From Fictibacillus gelatini DSM 15865 (GTDB lineage Bacteria > Bacillota > Bacilli > Bacillales > Fictibacillaceae): 64,000 nucleotides of DNA. The DNA is taken from assembly GCF_000430745.1 (NCBI RefSeq), contig NZ_AUMP01000001.1, forward strand, positions 1 through 64,000, in the 5' to 3' direction. The translations under genes and the position numbers were made by a program. This document shows, in pieces, positions 14,608-25,879 of this stretch. The notes under the pieces are model-generated. The model worked only from the letters and a program-made list of their open reading frames with translations, was not told the origin of the DNA and searched no databases. Numbering within the stretch: position 1 is the first letter of the stretch; each line of letters opens with the position of its first letter.

Positions 14608-15874
14608 AAAAATCAATTAACTTTTTCTCTAATAAATGATCGACAGCCGTTAAAATGCCGATTTTTACATGTTCATAGGTTAAACCGCCCTGGACATATG
14701 CTATATACGGCGGCCTGATTGGACCATCCGCGGTAAGCTCAATGCTGGCTCCCTGGATAAACGTCCCCGCTGCCATAATGACATCATCTTCATACCCCGG
14801 CATATAACCCGGAGTTGGAATAGCATGACTATTTACCGGGGAAACGGTTTGGAGCGCCTGACAGAAAGCGATCATTCGCTCTCGGTCATGAAACGAAACA
14901 GCTTGAATTAAGTCCGTTCTTTTCGCATCCCATGACGGATTAGTCGTAAGCCCGATTTCCTCCAAAAAAGCGGCCGTAAAGACAGCCCCTTTTACCGCCT
15001 GTGCCGTCACGTGAGGGGCGAGGAAAAAGCCTTGATACATTTCCAATAAACTGTATAGGGAGGCTCCCGCTTCCGCTCCAATGCCAGGGGTTGTCAGCCG
15101 ATAAGAACATCTTTCAATCAGTTCTTTCTTTCCAACAATGTATCCACCTGTTTTGGCAAGCCCTCCACCGGGATTTTTAATAAGCGAGCCGGCCATTAAA
15201 TCCGCTCCAATGTTGCATGGCTCCATTTCTTCGACAAACTCGCCGTAACAATTGTCAACAAACACCACAACATCGGGTTTAATTTCTTTTACGAAACGGA
15301 TCATTTGCTCGATTTCAGCAATCGTAAAAGAAGGCCTGTCAGCATACCCTTTTGATCGCTGGATGCCGATCATACGAGTATTCTTGTTAATGGCTTGGGA
15401 TATCTTTCCCAAATCAACAGATCCATCAGGAAGTAAATCAACCTGGTTATAAAAAATGTTGTATTCTTTTAATGAACAAGATCCATCCCCACGGATTCCG
15501 ATAATTTCTTCTAGCGTATCATACGGTTTGCCAGTTATATATAGCAATTCATCTCCAGGCTTTAAAACGCCAAATAAAGCGGTTGAAATCGCATGTGTGC
15601 CGTTAATCAATTGCGGTCTGACGAGCCCCGCTTCCCCGCCAAAAACATCAGCATATATCGCGTCAAGCGTATCTCTGCCCGCATCGTCATATCCATAGCC
15701 CGTAGAAAGGTTAAAATGATAGTCGCTCACTTTATGTTTACGAAAGCTTTTAAGTACCTTCAATTGATTAAATTCTGAAACTTTGTCAATTTCTTTATGT
15801 TTTTCGATAATCTTACATTCGATTTTTTCTACAAGTGGTTTTAATCTTTCGCCATTTGAAAATAATGAGTACAT
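14606..15874 (-). CDS. ynbB: YnbB, PLP-dependent enzyme (methionine gamma-lyase / aluminium-resistance family)
   Basis: The 422-residue fold-type I pyridoxal phosphate enzyme belongs to the group annotated as aluminium-resistance or cystathionine beta-lyase-like proteins. Visible features are YGYDDAGRDTLDAIYADVFG, the cofactor region RPQLINGTHAIS, the aspartate segment VVVFVDNCYGEFVE and the Lys segment LMAGSLIKNPGGGLAKTGGYIVG. Its true substrate is not known. It lies between hflX and glnR, as in B. subtilis, and ends at its own terminator. It follows hflX by about 20 bases and is probably co-transcribed with it. Confidence 0.9.
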   Translation of the reverse strand: MYSLFSNGERLKPLVEKIECKIIEKHKEIDKVSEFNQLKVLKSFRKHKVSDYHFNLSTGYGYDDAGRDTLDAIYADVFGGEAGLVRPQLINGTHAISTALFGVLKPGDELLYITGKPYDTLEEIIGIRGDGSCSLKEYNIFYNQVDLLPDGSVDLGKISQAINKNTRMIGIQRSKGYADRPSFTIAEIEQMIRFVKEIKPDVVVFVDNCYGEFVEEMEPCNIGADLMAGSLIKNPGGGLAKTGGYIVGKKELIERCSYRLTTPGIGAEAGASLYSLLEMYQGFFLAPHVTAQAVKGAVFTAAFLEEIGLTTNPSWDAKRTDLIQAVSFHDRERMIAFCQALQTVSPVNSHAIPTPGYMPGYEDDVIMAAGTFIQGASIELTADGPIRPPYIAYVQGGLTYEHVKIGILTAVDHLLEKKLIDF

Positions 15875-15897
15875 CTCCTGCTCCTTATCTTACTTTT

Positions 15898-17130
15898 TTA
15901 AAGGTTTAAAAATGGATGGGCATATCCTTTGCATTCATAAACTTGTTTTTCATCGTTGAAATTTCGCTCGATGAGAATAGTATGCTTCTTTAGAATAGAA
16001 AGCTTCTTGCCATCACTTGCCGGAACTTCAATATGATAATAATTTAATTGCTTAACGACTTCTTTTTCCATTTCCTCTTTTAATCGATTGATATCCTTTT
16101 GATCAAATGCAGAAATCGAAATGGATGTAGTAATCGGGGTAAACGATTCTGGAAAACGGTCCTTTTTATTATAAACCGTTAAAACAGGGACGTTCGAAGC
16201 CCCTAACTCACTTAAAATCGAAAGCACTGTCGCTTCGTGTTCGGCGTGATCTTCGTGGGAACCGTCGATAACATGAACGAGCAGATCCGCCTCAGCTGCC
16301 TCTTCTAATGTTGATCGGAAAGCCGCGATAAGCGAAGTCGGCAAATCCTGGATAAATCCAACCGTATCCGTCATGAGCACGTTAAGCCCTTTCGGCAATT
16401 TTAATTGTCTTGTTAGCGGGTCTAATGTGGCAAACAGCTGATTCTCCTCAAAGCTATCCGCCTCCGTTAACCGGTTAAATATCGTTGATTTCCCAGCATT
16501 TGTATAGCCTACGAGAGCGATTTGAAAACAATAATTTTCTTTCCTTCGCTCCCTGTAACGCTCGCGGTGCTGGACAATGTTCTTAAGCTGACTTTTAATA
16601 TCATTGATGCGTGAACGGATATGCCTTCTGTCTTTTTCAAGCTTCGTTTCACCTGGCCCTCTCGTTCCAATTCCTCCGCCGAGCCTTGAAAGGGCGATTC
16701 CCATGCCGCCAAGGCGCGGCAATAAGTATTGCAATTGAGCGAGCTCGACCTGGAGCTTACCTTCCTTTGACCTGGCTCTTTGGGCAAAAATATCTAATAT
16801 TAATTGGGTTCGATCAATCACTTTTGCCTCAAAAAAACGGCTTAGATTACGATTTTGCGCCGGAGTAAGCTCGTCATTAAAAATGATGACATCGGCTTCA
16901 AGTTCAATTTCTAGGGCTTTTATTTCTTCAATTTTACCTTTTCCGATAAACGTGGAAGCACACACGCGCTCGCGTTTTTGTGTAACCTCAGCAACTGATA
17001 ATCCTTTTGCAGTGTCTAACAACGATTTTAATTCTTCCATCGAATAAAAAAAGCGCTCGTCGGATTGCCCGACCAACTGGCAGCCAACGAGAATCGCTTT
17101 TTCCCTTGATCCTTGCGTGATTTCTTTCAA
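15898..17130 (-). CDS. hflX: GTPase HflX
   Basis: HflX binds ribosomes and helps split stalled or heat-damaged 70S particles. The 410-residue protein has the HflX N-terminal domain, with the glycine-rich [19 protein letters not shown] at about 148-166, then a coiled coil. The G domain has G1 GYTNAGKST at 208-216, DTVG for G3 and NKKD for G4. The start is TTG with AGG eight bases upstream. B. subtilis calls it ynbA. It leads the hflX-ynbB unit. Confidence 0.95.
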   Translation of the reverse strand: MKEITQGSREKAILVGCQLVGQSDERFFYSMEELKSLLDTAKGLSVAEVTQKRERVCASTFIGKGKIEEIKALEIELEADVIIFNDELTPAQNRNLSRFFEAKVIDRTQLILDIFAQRARSKEGKLQVELAQLQYLLPRLGGMGIALSRLGGGIGTRGPGETKLEKDRRHIRSRINDIKSQLKNIVQHRERYRERRKENYCFQIALVGYTNAGKSTIFNRLTEADSFEENQLFATLDPLTRQLKLPKGLNVLMTDTVGFIQDLPTSLIAAFRSTLEEAAEADLLVHVIDGSHEDHAEHEATVLSILSELGASNVPVLTVYNKKDRFPESFTPITTSISISAFDQKDINRLKEEMEKEVVKQLNYYHIEVPASDGKKLSILKKHTILIERNFNDEKQVYECKGYAHPFLNL

Positions 17131-17211
17131 TAAACTAACCTGCCTTTAGAGTCTACCTGATAAATGATTAATACCGCCTTTCCTGTCTTCATTTTATCAA
17201 ATCTATTCCCG

Positions 17212-18141
17212 CTATTCTACCTGAAGGTCATCCGCTTCGATCGTCATTAACGCTTTTCGGTCGTTCCGATCTTCACGCAGAAGCCTGACGGATTGTTTTC
17301 TGACCGCCTTTTCAATCACATTGCGGATATAGCGGCCGTTACTAAACGATTTTTCAGGATTGGCGCATATTTTTTGAAGATGCTGGCGGAGTTTCCATTC
17401 GGATTCCTTCGTAAACATGTATTGGCGTTCAGTTATCATTTTTCGGGCGATTTCCATTAATTCATCCACTTTATAATCCGGAAAGGTGATTTTAATGGGA
17501 AATCTTGATGGCAAGCCCGGGTTTAAGCGGAGAAATTTGTCCATTTCATTCGAATAGCCCGCAAGTATTAAAATAAAGTCATGTTGCTGATCTTCCATCG
17601 CCTTTACAAGCGTATCGATCGCTTCCTTGCCGAAATCTTTTTCACCGCCACGGGCAAGAGAATACGCTTCATCAATAAAAAGAATTCCGCCGATCGCCCT
17701 TTTGATCAGGTCACGTGTTTTTTGCGCGGTATGGCCAATATATTCGCCAACCAGATCCGCCCTTTCCGCTTCAATTAGATGCCCTTTTGACAAGACATTC
17801 ATCTCGTAAAACAAGTGGCCTAACAGCCTTGCTACAGTCGTTTTTCCCGTTCCCGGATTTCCTTTGAACATCATATGAAGCACTTGTTTCTCGACTTTTA
17901 AATTTTGTTCTTCTCTGCATTTATTGACATACAGCCATGCATAAATCTCTTTCACTATTTGCTTTAACTCTTCCATGCCAACAAGTGCGCTTAATTCTTT
18001 TTCCACTTTCTTTAGAGGCAAATGTTTATCAAGCTTTTCTTCTTTTACAAATAAAGCACTTTCCGTCTTTAACTTTTCCTTTTGCTGGTTCAATACGATA
18101 TTAATTTGCGTTTTGTTTTTAACTGTCATTGAATCATGCAA
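17212..18141 (-). CDS. spoVK: SpoVK, AAA ATPase of sporulation stage V
   Basis: SpoVK is a CbxX/CfxQ-type AAA protein required for late spore maturation in the mother cell. The Walker A motif GNPGTGKTT is at about residues 94-102, and the Walker B segment GGILFIDEAYSLARGG is present. GEYIGHTAQKTRDLIKRA and the arginine-finger region PGLPSRFPI are conserved. TTG at 18141 gives 309 residues with AGAGG eight bases upstream; an upstream GTG overlaps the ribosome site. The order spoVK-hflX-ynbB-glnR is conserved with B. subtilis. Confidence 0.92.
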   Translation of the reverse strand: MHDSMTVKNKTQINIVLNQQKEKLKTESALFVKEEKLDKHLPLKKVEKELSALVGMEELKQIVKEIYAWLYVNKCREEQNLKVEKQVLHMMFKGNPGTGKTTVARLLGHLFYEMNVLSKGHLIEAERADLVGEYIGHTAQKTRDLIKRAIGGILFIDEAYSLARGGEKDFGKEAIDTLVKAMEDQQHDFILILAGYSNEMDKFLRLNPGLPSRFPIKITFPDYKVDELMEIARKMITERQYMFTKESEWKLRQHLQKICANPEKSFSNGRYIRNVIEKAVRKQSVRLLREDRNDRKALMTIEADDLQVE

Positions 18142-18293
18142 GAGAAACACCTCTCTTTATCTATCTGACTTCATTATACGCATGACTCTAAAACTTGTGA
18201 CAAATGCCTAAGTTCAAGTATCTTTACTAATGTATTCCGCTCGTCTTTATTTATTTCGCAGGAATCAGCGAAAGCCCGTTTCCGAAATAGAAA

Positions 18294-18325
18294 AAAAGCT
18301 ATTCATGCAAATATGAATAGCTTTT
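18294..18325 (-). terminator. Terminator after the spore lipoprotein gene
   Basis: AAAAGCTATTCAT (18294-18306) and its exact complement (18313-18325) form a 13-bp stem. T follows on the minus strand. Confidence 0.85.
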
Positions 18326-18332
18326 AACGGAT

Positions 18333-18902
18333 TTAGTCATATAAATTTCTTCCTTGTCTTTCCTGTTTGCGGTTTAAATGAATGTCTTTGGGTTTTGTCG
18401 TTTTTGCCTGGTTCGGCAGTGGCGGGATTTTTCCGATTAAAGTTCCGAGTTCATCGAAAATAGTATGCTTTAATTGTTGATTGTGCCCTTTCATCGCCAT
18501 AATGCCAAGTTCATTGATTTTTTTGACGTATTCAGGGTTTGTTGTAATCGCGGCATTTCTTCCGTGAGAATCCGTTCTAATCGCATCGTAAACATTTTGA
18601 CGAAGCCGTTCATCTTCATTTTTCGTCAATGCTCTTGTAGGCTCAATACCGACTGCTGTATAGATGCCGCTTACGATAACATGTGCATTTTTTACACCGT
18701 CAACCGTCTTTGCAAGAGCGACAATTTGCTTTGCGTTTTCAACCTCATAGCTTTTTTCTTTCGTATTCGGCGTGTGATGTTCAATGGAGCTCACTTTATT
18801 CGGCTCATTATCATTTGTCCTTGTTTCACTTCCCGCATTATTTTTCGTGCTGCAGGCCGAAACGGTAAGAAAAATACCTAATACAATGACTGCTTTTCGC
18901 AT
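18333..18902 (-). CDS. YhcN/YlaJ-family sporulation lipoprotein
   Basis: The 189-residue protein has a lipoprotein signal peptide ending in the lipobox LTVSAC (Cys17), so it should be anchored on the outside of a membrane. An Asn/Glu-rich linker follows, then the family domain: AKQIVALAKTVDGVKNAHVIVSG with later segments VYDAIRTDS and NPEYVKKINELG. YhcN/YlaJ lipoproteins are found in spores and their germination roles are modest. The C-terminal 40 residues are basic and look disordered. It is transcribed alone behind spoVK's promoter side. Confidence 0.85.
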   Translation of the reverse strand: MRKAVIVLGIFLTVSACSTKNNAGSETRTNDNEPNKVSSIEHHTPNTKEKSYEVENAKQIVALAKTVDGVKNAHVIVSGIYTAVGIEPTRALTKNEDERLRQNVYDAIRTDSHGRNAAITTNPEYVKKINELGIMAMKGHNQQLKHTIFDELGTLIGKIPPLPNQAKTTKPKDIHLNRKQERQGRNLYD

Positions 18903-19007
18903 ATGGAAACCCTCACTTTCTTATATTAGTTTTTAACATCAAAATGGAATTATTCATTTTTGTAAAAAAAGCGTTATAATGGGTTAAAAGGACACGTGGA
19001 GGGACGT

Positions 19008-19994
19008 ATGAATCAGCTTATTAATACACTCCCCATATACGCACGCGATTATTTAGAGCAATTGATTCGAAAAGGAAGACAAGAAAGTACGGTCAAACGC
19101 TATTTTTACGATTTAAACGATTTTTTTGCATGGATGAAAGTGAAAAAAAATGCAGATACATACGACATGTTTCAATCATTGACAATTGAAGATTACCTTT
19201 CTTATTTCCACTTTTTATCAGAACAACGAAAATATTCTCCAAAAACATTAAAAAGAATTATGACCGTTTTGAAACAGTTCATTCGTTTTGAAATGATGAA
19301 AGGAAATCTTTCTTCAAATCCTGTTGATCAACTACATCTAGAATTTGATGATGAGGCACCGTTTAGTGAAACGGATTTTATGACAGAAGAAGAGGCCGAA
19401 AAGTTAGTACAAACACTCGCCTCATTGGACGATTTAACCGAAAATCAGCTGAAATACCGTTATCTTCTCATTGACCGGAATAAGGCAATTTTTACTTTGC
19501 TATACCATTATGGCTTAACATTGCAAGAACTTGTATCGATAACGATGAAACAAGTCGCTCTGACTTCTGGACGAATAAACGTTCATTCTGAGACGAGCGT
19601 GTCCCGTCCGATTTATTTAAACCGAAGTGATCAAACATTGCTTTTTTCGTATTATGAGACCATTCCAGAGTCGGTTCGGCCGAGACTGTATACGAACGAT
19701 CCATTATTTGTGGCATTCGATTTTCAAAGGGGGACATTTCGTTGGGATTATAAGTTGGAATCTCCGAAGCCATTAACCGAAATAGCAGTGCAAAAAATGA
19801 TCCGCCTTGAAGTTGCCCGCGCGAATTTACGGAAAGGGATCAGTGCTCAACATATGAGACGAACTTGCATTCTTCGACTGCTTAAGCAGGAGGAAAATGT
19901 GGAAAAAGTGCAAAAGCAATTTGGCTTTAAAACGCCATTAAGCCTGAACCGTTATATTAACTATCTTGAAAAAAATATAAGAAACCCGGAGTAA
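19008..19994 (+). CDS. Degenerate tyrosine recombinase in core genome
   Basis: The protein has a SAM-like N-terminal domain (STVKRYFYDLNDFFAWM) and a catalytic-type C-terminal domain, 328 residues in all. ATG at 19008 is preferred because GGAGGG lies four bases upstream. Two of the usual catalytic residues are missing. The first Arg is Thr171 (YGLTLQEL instead of GLRxxEL), and the second His of LGH is Phe307 (QFGFKTP). His282 and Arg285 (QHMRRT) and a Tyr316 (NRYINY) remain. It is the only plus-strand core gene besides lexA and may be a domesticated DNA-binding protein. Confidence 0.85.
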   Translation: MNQLINTLPIYARDYLEQLIRKGRQESTVKRYFYDLNDFFAWMKVKKNADTYDMFQSLTIEDYLSYFHFLSEQRKYSPKTLKRIMTVLKQFIRFEMMKGNLSSNPVDQLHLEFDDEAPFSETDFMTEEEAEKLVQTLASLDDLTENQLKYRYLLIDRNKAIFTLLYHYGLTLQELVSITMKQVALTSGRINVHSETSVSRPIYLNRSDQTLLFSYYETIPESVRPRLYTNDPLFVAFDFQRGTFRWDYKLESPKPLTEIAVQKMIRLEVARANLRKGISAQHMRRTCILRLLKQEENVEKVQKQFGFKTPLSLNRYINYLEKNIRNPE

Positions 19995-20015
19995 TCATTG
20001 ATTACTCCGGGTTTC
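19981..20015. terminator. Palindromic terminator between recombinase and hfq
   Basis: A 17-bp arm starting GAAACCCGGAGTAATCA and its complement are separated by one base. The stem overlaps the stop codon of the plus-strand recombinase and lies 30 bases past hfq; a T-rich tract follows on the minus strand. Confidence 0.8.
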
Positions 20016-20045
20016 TTCAGTCTGGCGTATGCAGGTTACGCATTC

Positions 20046-20276
20046 TCATTGGTTTTCAGCAGGTAATTCGACAGGGCGGTGTGGTGTAAATGTTGAGATC
20101 GCATGCTTATATATTAAATGTTGCTTTCCTTCAGACTCAAGGATAACCGTAAAATTATCGAACCCTTTTACCAAGCCTTTTAATTGAAATCCATTTAATA
20201 AATATACCGTTACATAAATATTTTCCCGACGGAGTTGATTCAAATATTGATCCTGGATATTGATTGGTTGCTTCAT
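20046..20276 (-). CDS. hfq: RNA chaperone Hfq
   Basis: Hfq forms a hexameric ring that binds small RNAs and mRNAs. The Sm1 motif ([22 protein letters not shown]) and Sm2 motif (KHAISTF) are clear. The start at 20276 gives [19 protein letters not shown], the standard Hfq beginning, behind AAAGAGGAGG; the frame is open eight codons further upstream but that would place the ribosome site inside the gene. The length is 76 residues, normal for Bacilli. It follows miaA as in many bacteria. Confidence 0.96.
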   Translation of the reverse strand: MKQPINIQDQYLNQLRRENIYVTVYLLNGFQLKGLVKGFDNFTVILESEGKQHLIYKHAISTFTPHRPVELPAENQ

Positions 20277-20314
20277 ATAAACGTCCTCCTCTTTAGGCAT
20301 TCCCCTTATTCATT

Positions 20315-21250
20315 CTACAATAGATTCAATTTCCCTTCTATGTAATGACGGATTTCCTTAAATTTTTCGTAAAATTTCAAGTCCGTCATATCAAACCATT
20401 TTACATCCATTTGATTTTTAAACCACGTGAATTGTCGTTTGGCATAGCGCCGGGAGTTTCTTTTTAAAAGTTCGATCGCTGTCTCGAGCGTAACCTCTCC
20501 TTTTAAATAGGAATAAATCTCCTTATAGCCAATAGCTTGCACAGACTGGCAATTTTGGACGCCTCTATCATAAAGGCGTTTTGCTTCATCCACTAAACCG
20601 AGCCGGATCATTTCATCCACCCGTTTATTGATTCTTTCATATAACAGCTCTCGTTCCATCGTTAAACCGATGATGCAATCGTCATATACATGTTCCGTTT
20701 CTTGGGCATTTAACTTTTCGGTCATCGTATTTCCGGTCACATGATGAATTTCGAGTGCACGAATGACCCGTCTTATATTATTTGGATGGATTCGTTTACC
20801 GCTCTCAGGATCAATGTTTTTCAGCCGCTCATGCAATTTATCAGCTCCATGCTCTTTAGCATAAGCTTCAAGCTCGGCACGATAGTTTTCATCATATCCA
20901 GCTGATGAAAATTCATAGTGATGGGTCACTGAGCGGATGTACAGCCCCGTGCCCCCTACAATAATCGGAACCTTTCCCCTTTTGTTAATTTCGTTGATAA
21001 GCTTTCGCGAACGTTCCTGAAATTCCGCCACGGAAAAAGGTTCTGTCGGATCTTTTATATCAATTAAATAATGAGGGATGCCTTGCATTTCTTCATGGGT
21101 TATTTTCGCAGTGCCAATATCCATCCCGCGATAAATTTGCATTGAATCACCGCTTATAATTTCACCATTTAACGCTTTTGCAAGTTCAACGCTCATCTTC
21201 GTTTTCCCGACGGCAGTTGGACCAACAATTACGACAAGTTTTTCTTTCAT
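20315..21250 (-). CDS. miaA: tRNA dimethylallyltransferase MiaA
   Basis: MiaA transfers a dimethylallyl group to A37 of tRNAs reading UNN codons. Its product is then methylthiolated by MiaB, encoded 6 kb upstream on the same strand. The 311-residue protein begins with the P-loop GPTAVGKT (about residues 10-17), followed by DSMQIYRGMDIGTAK and GGTGLYIRS. The ending FTWFKNQMDVKWFDM is typical. About 40 bases separate it from hfq, so the two may share a transcript. Confidence 0.97.
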   Translation of the reverse strand: MKEKLVVIVGPTAVGKTKMSVELAKALNGEIISGDSMQIYRGMDIGTAKITHEEMQGIPHYLIDIKDPTEPFSVAEFQERSRKLINEINKRGKVPIIVGGTGLYIRSVTHHYEFSSAGYDENYRAELEAYAKEHGADKLHERLKNIDPESGKRIHPNNIRRVIRALEIHHVTGNTMTEKLNAQETEHVYDDCIIGLTMERELLYERINKRVDEMIRLGLVDEAKRLYDRGVQNCQSVQAIGYKEIYSYLKGEVTLETAIELLKRNSRRYAKRQFTWFKNQMDVKWFDMTDLKFYEKFKEIRHYIEGKLNLL

Positions 21251-21351
21251 CGTTACTCCCTTGCATTTTCTTTTTAATTTATGAAAATATGTCGCCCATT
21301 CGACGGTTTCGGGATCTAGTCTTCGGACGTCGAGTTAGCTTTAGCCATTTT

Positions 21352-23199
21352 TTATTGCACCCGCTTGAACATTTTTTCCAGTTCATAAGTAGAAAAATGA
21401 ATGATGATCGGCCTTCCATGCGGGCAAGTAAACGGATCGGATGTGTTTCTAAGATCTTCGAGCAATTGAAATATCTCATCATTTCGCAAATGGCGATTGG
21501 CTTTAATCGATCCTTTGCATGACATCATAATGGCCGCTTTTTCCCTCAATTTTTTTATATCCGCCCTTTTATCATCAATCACTTGCTGAATAATTTCCTC
21601 CATCGTTTCTTTTTCAAATCCTTTCGGAAACCATTGAGGATGTTCTCTTACAATAAACGTATTTTGGCCAAACGGTTCAAGAAACACGCCAACTTCCTGA
21701 AGCATTTCAATATGGTCGTTTATAATCATACATTCTTTGTTCGTAAATTGAAAAGTGTAAGGAACCATTAATGTTTGTAATTCAGATGCGACCTTGCCCA
21801 CTTTTTCTTTAAAAAATTCGTATTTCATGCGTTCCTGGGCAGCATGTTGATCAATTAAATAGAGGCCATGCTCATTTTGCGCGCATATATACGTTCCGTG
21901 CATTTGTCCGATTGGATACATCGGCGGAATTTTCGGCTGTTTATTTTCCAGCTCATTTTCATCCGGCCATTCGTTATTTACGATAATTTCTTCTTCTCTC
22001 ATCTCTTCCGCTGGTGTTTCAATTACTTTTTCTTCCCATTTTGGCGGTGAAGGCGGATAGGCAACTTCGCTCTTAGTCTCCGCCCGGGCTTCTTTATTTT
22101 CAGTTGGACGAAACTCTTGTTCTTTAGCCGGACCAAGATTGTGTTCGAAATGGAAGGACGGCTGTTCCGAAAAAGCGGTTTTCTTTTTCGGCTTTAGCGG
22201 CTCTGAAATTAATGTTTGCTTTCGAATCGTGTTTCTGATGGCGTCTTGAACTAACTGGCAAAGTTCGGGCTCCTTGCTTAATCTCGCTTCTAGCTTTGAA
22301 GGATGAACATTTATGTCAATAATGGTTGGATCCATCGTGATTGATAAAATAACAACAGGAAATCTACCAATTGGCAGAAACGTATGATACGCATTTAAAA
22401 CGGCTTTTTGCACCACATAATTTTTAATATATCTTCCATTCATAAACAACGAAATATAATTTCTTGACGCTCTGTTCAATTCTGGCTTTCCAATAAATCC
22501 GCGAATTTCATAATCAAGCGATTGTGCTTGAAACGGTATCATATTTTTCGCGATTCCCATTCCATACACGGCGGCAATCACGTGAAGCAGCTGACCGTTC
22601 CCGCTTGTTGAAAGCATCTCTTTATCATTATGTTTCAATCGAAACGAAATGTCGGGATTCGCAAGTGCCAGGCGGTTGACGACGTCAGTAATGTTGCCAA
22701 GTTCAGTGTTTACCGTTTTCATATGCTTTAAACGTGCCGGAGTATTATAAAACAAGTTGCTGACGGTAATGTCTGTTCCTTTTCGAGCTTTTGCCTGAGA
22801 AATCGAGTCAATTTCACCGTTTATTATTTTTACGGCGCATCCTGGTCCATCCCCTGTGCATGTTTTCATTTCTACATGAGAAACGGAAGCGATACTCGGA
22901 AGAGCTTCCCCTCTAAATCCCATCGTCCGAATCTGGAATAAATCATGTTCATTTTTTATTTTACTCGTTGCATGACGGCTAAAGGCAAGCCTGACATCAT
23001 CGGCTTCGATACCGTCTCCGTTATCAATAACGCGAATAGATGAAAGCCCGCCTTCTACAAGTTCAATTTCAATTCTTGTTGAATTCGCATCAATTGAATT
23101 TTCGACAAGCTCTTTAACCACCGATGCCGGCCGTTCAACGACTTCACCTGCCGCGATTTTGTTAGAAAGGAGATCATCCAACTGGACAATTTTTCCCAC
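21352..23199 (-). CDS. mutL: DNA mismatch repair endonuclease MutL
   Basis: MutL links mismatch recognition by MutS to strand removal. The 615-residue protein has the GHKL ATPase N-terminus ([38 protein letters not shown]). A variable acidic linker covers about residues 340-420. The C-terminal dimerisation domain carries the endonuclease metal motif [12 protein letters not shown] near residue 450, as expected for bacteria lacking MutH. It starts 12 bases after mutS ends, so the two are one operon. Confidence 0.97.
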   Translation of the reverse strand: MGKIVQLDDLLSNKIAAGEVVERPASVVKELVENSIDANSTRIEIELVEGGLSSIRVIDNGDGIEADDVRLAFSRHATSKIKNEHDLFQIRTMGFRGEALPSIASVSHVEMKTCTGDGPGCAVKIINGEIDSISQAKARKGTDITVSNLFYNTPARLKHMKTVNTELGNITDVVNRLALANPDISFRLKHNDKEMLSTSGNGQLLHVIAAVYGMGIAKNMIPFQAQSLDYEIRGFIGKPELNRASRNYISLFMNGRYIKNYVVQKAVLNAYHTFLPIGRFPVVILSITMDPTIIDINVHPSKLEARLSKEPELCQLVQDAIRNTIRKQTLISEPLKPKKKTAFSEQPSFHFEHNLGPAKEQEFRPTENKEARAETKSEVAYPPSPPKWEEKVIETPAEEMREEEIIVNNEWPDENELENKQPKIPPMYPIGQMHGTYICAQNEHGLYLIDQHAAQERMKYEFFKEKVGKVASELQTLMVPYTFQFTNKECMIINDHIEMLQEVGVFLEPFGQNTFIVREHPQWFPKGFEKETMEEIIQQVIDDKRADIKKLREKAAIMMSCKGSIKANRHLRNDEIFQLLEDLRNTSDPFTCPHGRPIIIHFSTYELEKMFKRVQ

Positions 23200-23210
23200 T
23201 TGACCACTTC

Positions 23211-25778
23211 CTATTTTACTTTCTTTTGCAATTCATATAATGCATTTAATGCAGCAAGAGGAGTCATTTCAAGGATATTCATATTTTTTAAAAGAGAAAT
23301 GACTTCGGAATCTCTTTTTCTCCTTTTTGGAACTTCCTCTTCTTCAAATAAGGAAAGTTGAGCCGGCTCTTCCTTCTTTGTTTCAGCTGCTGATTGGGTG
23401 ATAGAACCCGCTTCTAACTCATTTAAGATGCTTTTCGCCCGTTCAATAACCGTATCCGGCATATCCGCAAGCTGTGCGACATGAATCCCGAAGCTTTTAT
23501 CAGCCTGTCCATCGATCACTTTATGAAGAAATACGAGTTTCCCGTCCTCTTCAACCGCAGAGACAAATACATTTTTCAACGTTTTTAACTCTTTTTCCAG
23601 CACCGTCAATTCGTGATAATGTGTGGAGAATAATGTTTTTGCTCCAATATGATCATGAATGTATTCAATGATGGATTGGGCAAGTGCCATCCCATCATAG
23701 GTAGATGTACCCCTGCCTATTTCATCAAGCAATATTAAACTATTTTCGGTCGCTTTGTTCAAGGCATAGTTCGTCTCAAGCATTTCAACCATAAACGTGC
23801 TCTGACCGCCAACAAGATCATCAGCGGCACCGATTCTCGTAAAAATTTGATCAAAGAGCGGCAATTCCGCTTCATCTGCAGGGACAAAGCAACCGATTTG
23901 CATCATAACCGCCGTTAAAGCTAATTGCCTCATATACGTACTTTTACCTGCCATGTTCGGCCCGGTAATTAGAAGCATGTTTCTTTTTTCATTCATGAAA
24001 ATATCGTTGGCTACATATTCCTGTGCATTCATTACTTTCTCGACAACAGGATGGCGGCCGCCTTTAATGCGAATCGTCTTATTTTTTGAGATGACTGGTT
24101 TTGTGTAATGCTGTTCCTCACTGATCGTCGCAAAGCTTTGAAGCACGTCAAGCTCGCTAAGCTGTTTTGCAAGCAATTGCAAACTTGCAATATAGCTTTT
24201 TACTTGTTCGCGAACAGAAAGGAAAAGTTCATATTCAAGATCAACAATTTTTTCTTCAGCTTCCACGATAAGTTTTTCTTTTTCCTTCAATTCCGGTGTA
24301 ACGAACCGTTCGGCATTTGCCAATGTTTGCTTCCTTTCATAACGGCCTTCCGGAACAGATGATAGATTCGCTTTCGTCACTTCAATAAAGTAGCCGAAAA
24401 TTTTATTATAACCGACTTTCAGAGAGCGAATTCCCGTTTCATTTCGTTCTCTTTGTTCCAGTTTTGCAATCCACGTCTTTCCATTTATTGAAGCATCCCG
24501 ATACTGGTCAAGTTCCTTATGATAGCCATCTTTAATAATCCCTCCATCTTTAATCGAAAGTGGCGGGTCATCATGAATCGCCTTTTCAAGAAACTCGCAC
24601 AGCTCCTCGTGTGGATCCATTTCTTCCGCTAGCCTTTTTGAGTACGGATCATTTAATTGAGCGACGAGAGAACGGATAGCCGGTACGCTCTGGAGAGATA
24701 ATTTAAGTTGGATCAAGTCTCTTGCCGTTACGTTGCCGAATGAAACTTTGCCGGAAAGCCGTTCCATATCGTAAACGTTTTTTAACTGTTCCCTTAATTC
24801 CTGGCGAATAAACAGTTCGTTCAGTAATTCTTCCACTACATTTAATCGTCTCTCAATCAATTCAGGGACGAGAAGCGGTTGTTCAATCCATTGTTTCAAC
24901 CGGCGTCCGCCCATCGCGGTTACCGTTTTATCAAGCAGCCACAATAACGAGCCTTTCTTTCCTTTTGAACGGATGGTTTCAACTAATTCAAGATTCCGTT
25001 TTGAAAAACCATCAAGTTTCATATACTCTTCCATTTGTTGGACGACAACGGGTTGAAGATGGTCCAGTGACCGTTTTTGTGTGTGAATGAAATAATGGAA
25101 CAGTCGTCCACACGCTTTTAGTAACAACGGATCGCCAACTTCTTGTACAAGCTTAGCAAAAGGATCCGGAATGGTTGCTTCTTCTATCTGAGAAGAGATA
25201 ATGCCATACTGCTGTTTTAACGCGGGACCCATCTCGTCAAATAACGGTTTAGACAACAGTACTTCCTTTGCATGATGCGTATATAATTCCTGCATCAATT
25301 GGGACGTGTCGCCGCTTAATATGTACCCTTTCATTTCACCGGTTGATAAATCGCATAAAAGAATCGCAAATTTGTTATCTCTAGCATCCGCTGCTGCAAT
25401 ATAATTATTTTCGGTTTCGTTTAACAGACTATTTTCCATAACTGTTCCCGGGGTGATAATTTGAACGACTTCTCGTTTCACAACCCCTTTTGTCGCTTTT
25501 GGATCTTCCGTCTGTTCGCAAATGGCTACTTTATGCCCTTCTTCGACGAGACGCTTTATATAATTTGCGGCTGAATGATGAGGAACTCCGCACATCGGAA
25601 TTCTCCCGCCATCTCCGCCGTCCCTGCTTGTTAACGTAATTTCAAGTATTTGTGAAGCTTTAATGGCATCCTCAAAAAACATTTCATAAAAATCGCCTAA
25701 GCGAAAAAATAAAAAGGCATCTTGATGGGCTGCCTTCACTGATAAATATTGTTGAATCATTGGTGTGTATTGTGCCAT
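23211..25778 (-). CDS. mutS: DNA mismatch recognition protein MutS
   Basis: MutS recognises base mismatches and small loops. The 855-residue length is normal for MutS1. The mismatch-binding Phe-x-Glu motif is in [11 protein letters not shown] at about residues 24-34. The Walker A motif GPNMAGKST is near residue 605, and the Walker B region [16 protein letters not shown] is followed by STHYHELT. The C-terminal tail has the beta-clamp-type helices seen in Bacillus MutS. It lies directly upstream of mutL. Confidence 0.98.
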   Translation of the reverse strand: MAQYTPMIQQYLSVKAAHQDAFLFFRLGDFYEMFFEDAIKASQILEITLTSRDGGDGGRIPMCGVPHHSAANYIKRLVEEGHKVAICEQTEDPKATKGVVKREVVQIITPGTVMENSLLNETENNYIAAADARDNKFAILLCDLSTGEMKGYILSGDTSQLMQELYTHHAKEVLLSKPLFDEMGPALKQQYGIISSQIEEATIPDPFAKLVQEVGDPLLLKACGRLFHYFIHTQKRSLDHLQPVVVQQMEEYMKLDGFSKRNLELVETIRSKGKKGSLLWLLDKTVTAMGGRRLKQWIEQPLLVPELIERRLNVVEELLNELFIRQELREQLKNVYDMERLSGKVSFGNVTARDLIQLKLSLQSVPAIRSLVAQLNDPYSKRLAEEMDPHEELCEFLEKAIHDDPPLSIKDGGIIKDGYHKELDQYRDASINGKTWIAKLEQRERNETGIRSLKVGYNKIFGYFIEVTKANLSSVPEGRYERKQTLANAERFVTPELKEKEKLIVEAEEKIVDLEYELFLSVREQVKSYIASLQLLAKQLSELDVLQSFATISEEQHYTKPVISKNKTIRIKGGRHPVVEKVMNAQEYVANDIFMNEKRNMLLITGPNMAGKSTYMRQLALTAVMMQIGCFVPADEAELPLFDQIFTRIGAADDLVGGQSTFMVEMLETNYALNKATENSLILLDEIGRGTSTYDGMALAQSIIEYIHDHIGAKTLFSTHYHELTVLEKELKTLKNVFVSAVEEDGKLVFLHKVIDGQADKSFGIHVAQLADMPDTVIERAKSILNELEAGSITQSAAETKKEEPAQLSLFEEEEVPKRRKRDSEVISLLKNMNILEMTPLAALNALYELQKKVK

Positions 25779-25848
25779 GTTTCCACCTAACCTCTTTATT
25801 CTACTTCAATTATTCATTATAACACAGCCATTTTTAACTTAAAGAAAA

Positions 25849-25877
25849 AACAAGGAAGAAAAGGTTTCTTCCTTGTT
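25849..25877 (-). terminator. cotE terminator
   Basis: AACAAGGAAGAAA and TTTCTTCCTTGTT form a 13-bp stem two bases past the cotE stop. A-rich flanking DNA gives T on the minus strand. Confidence 0.8.
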
Positions 25878-25879
25878 GA

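Noticed and set aside
23211-25778. Frameshift or truncation in mutS or mutL
   Set aside because: Both genes are full length with all motifs in order.
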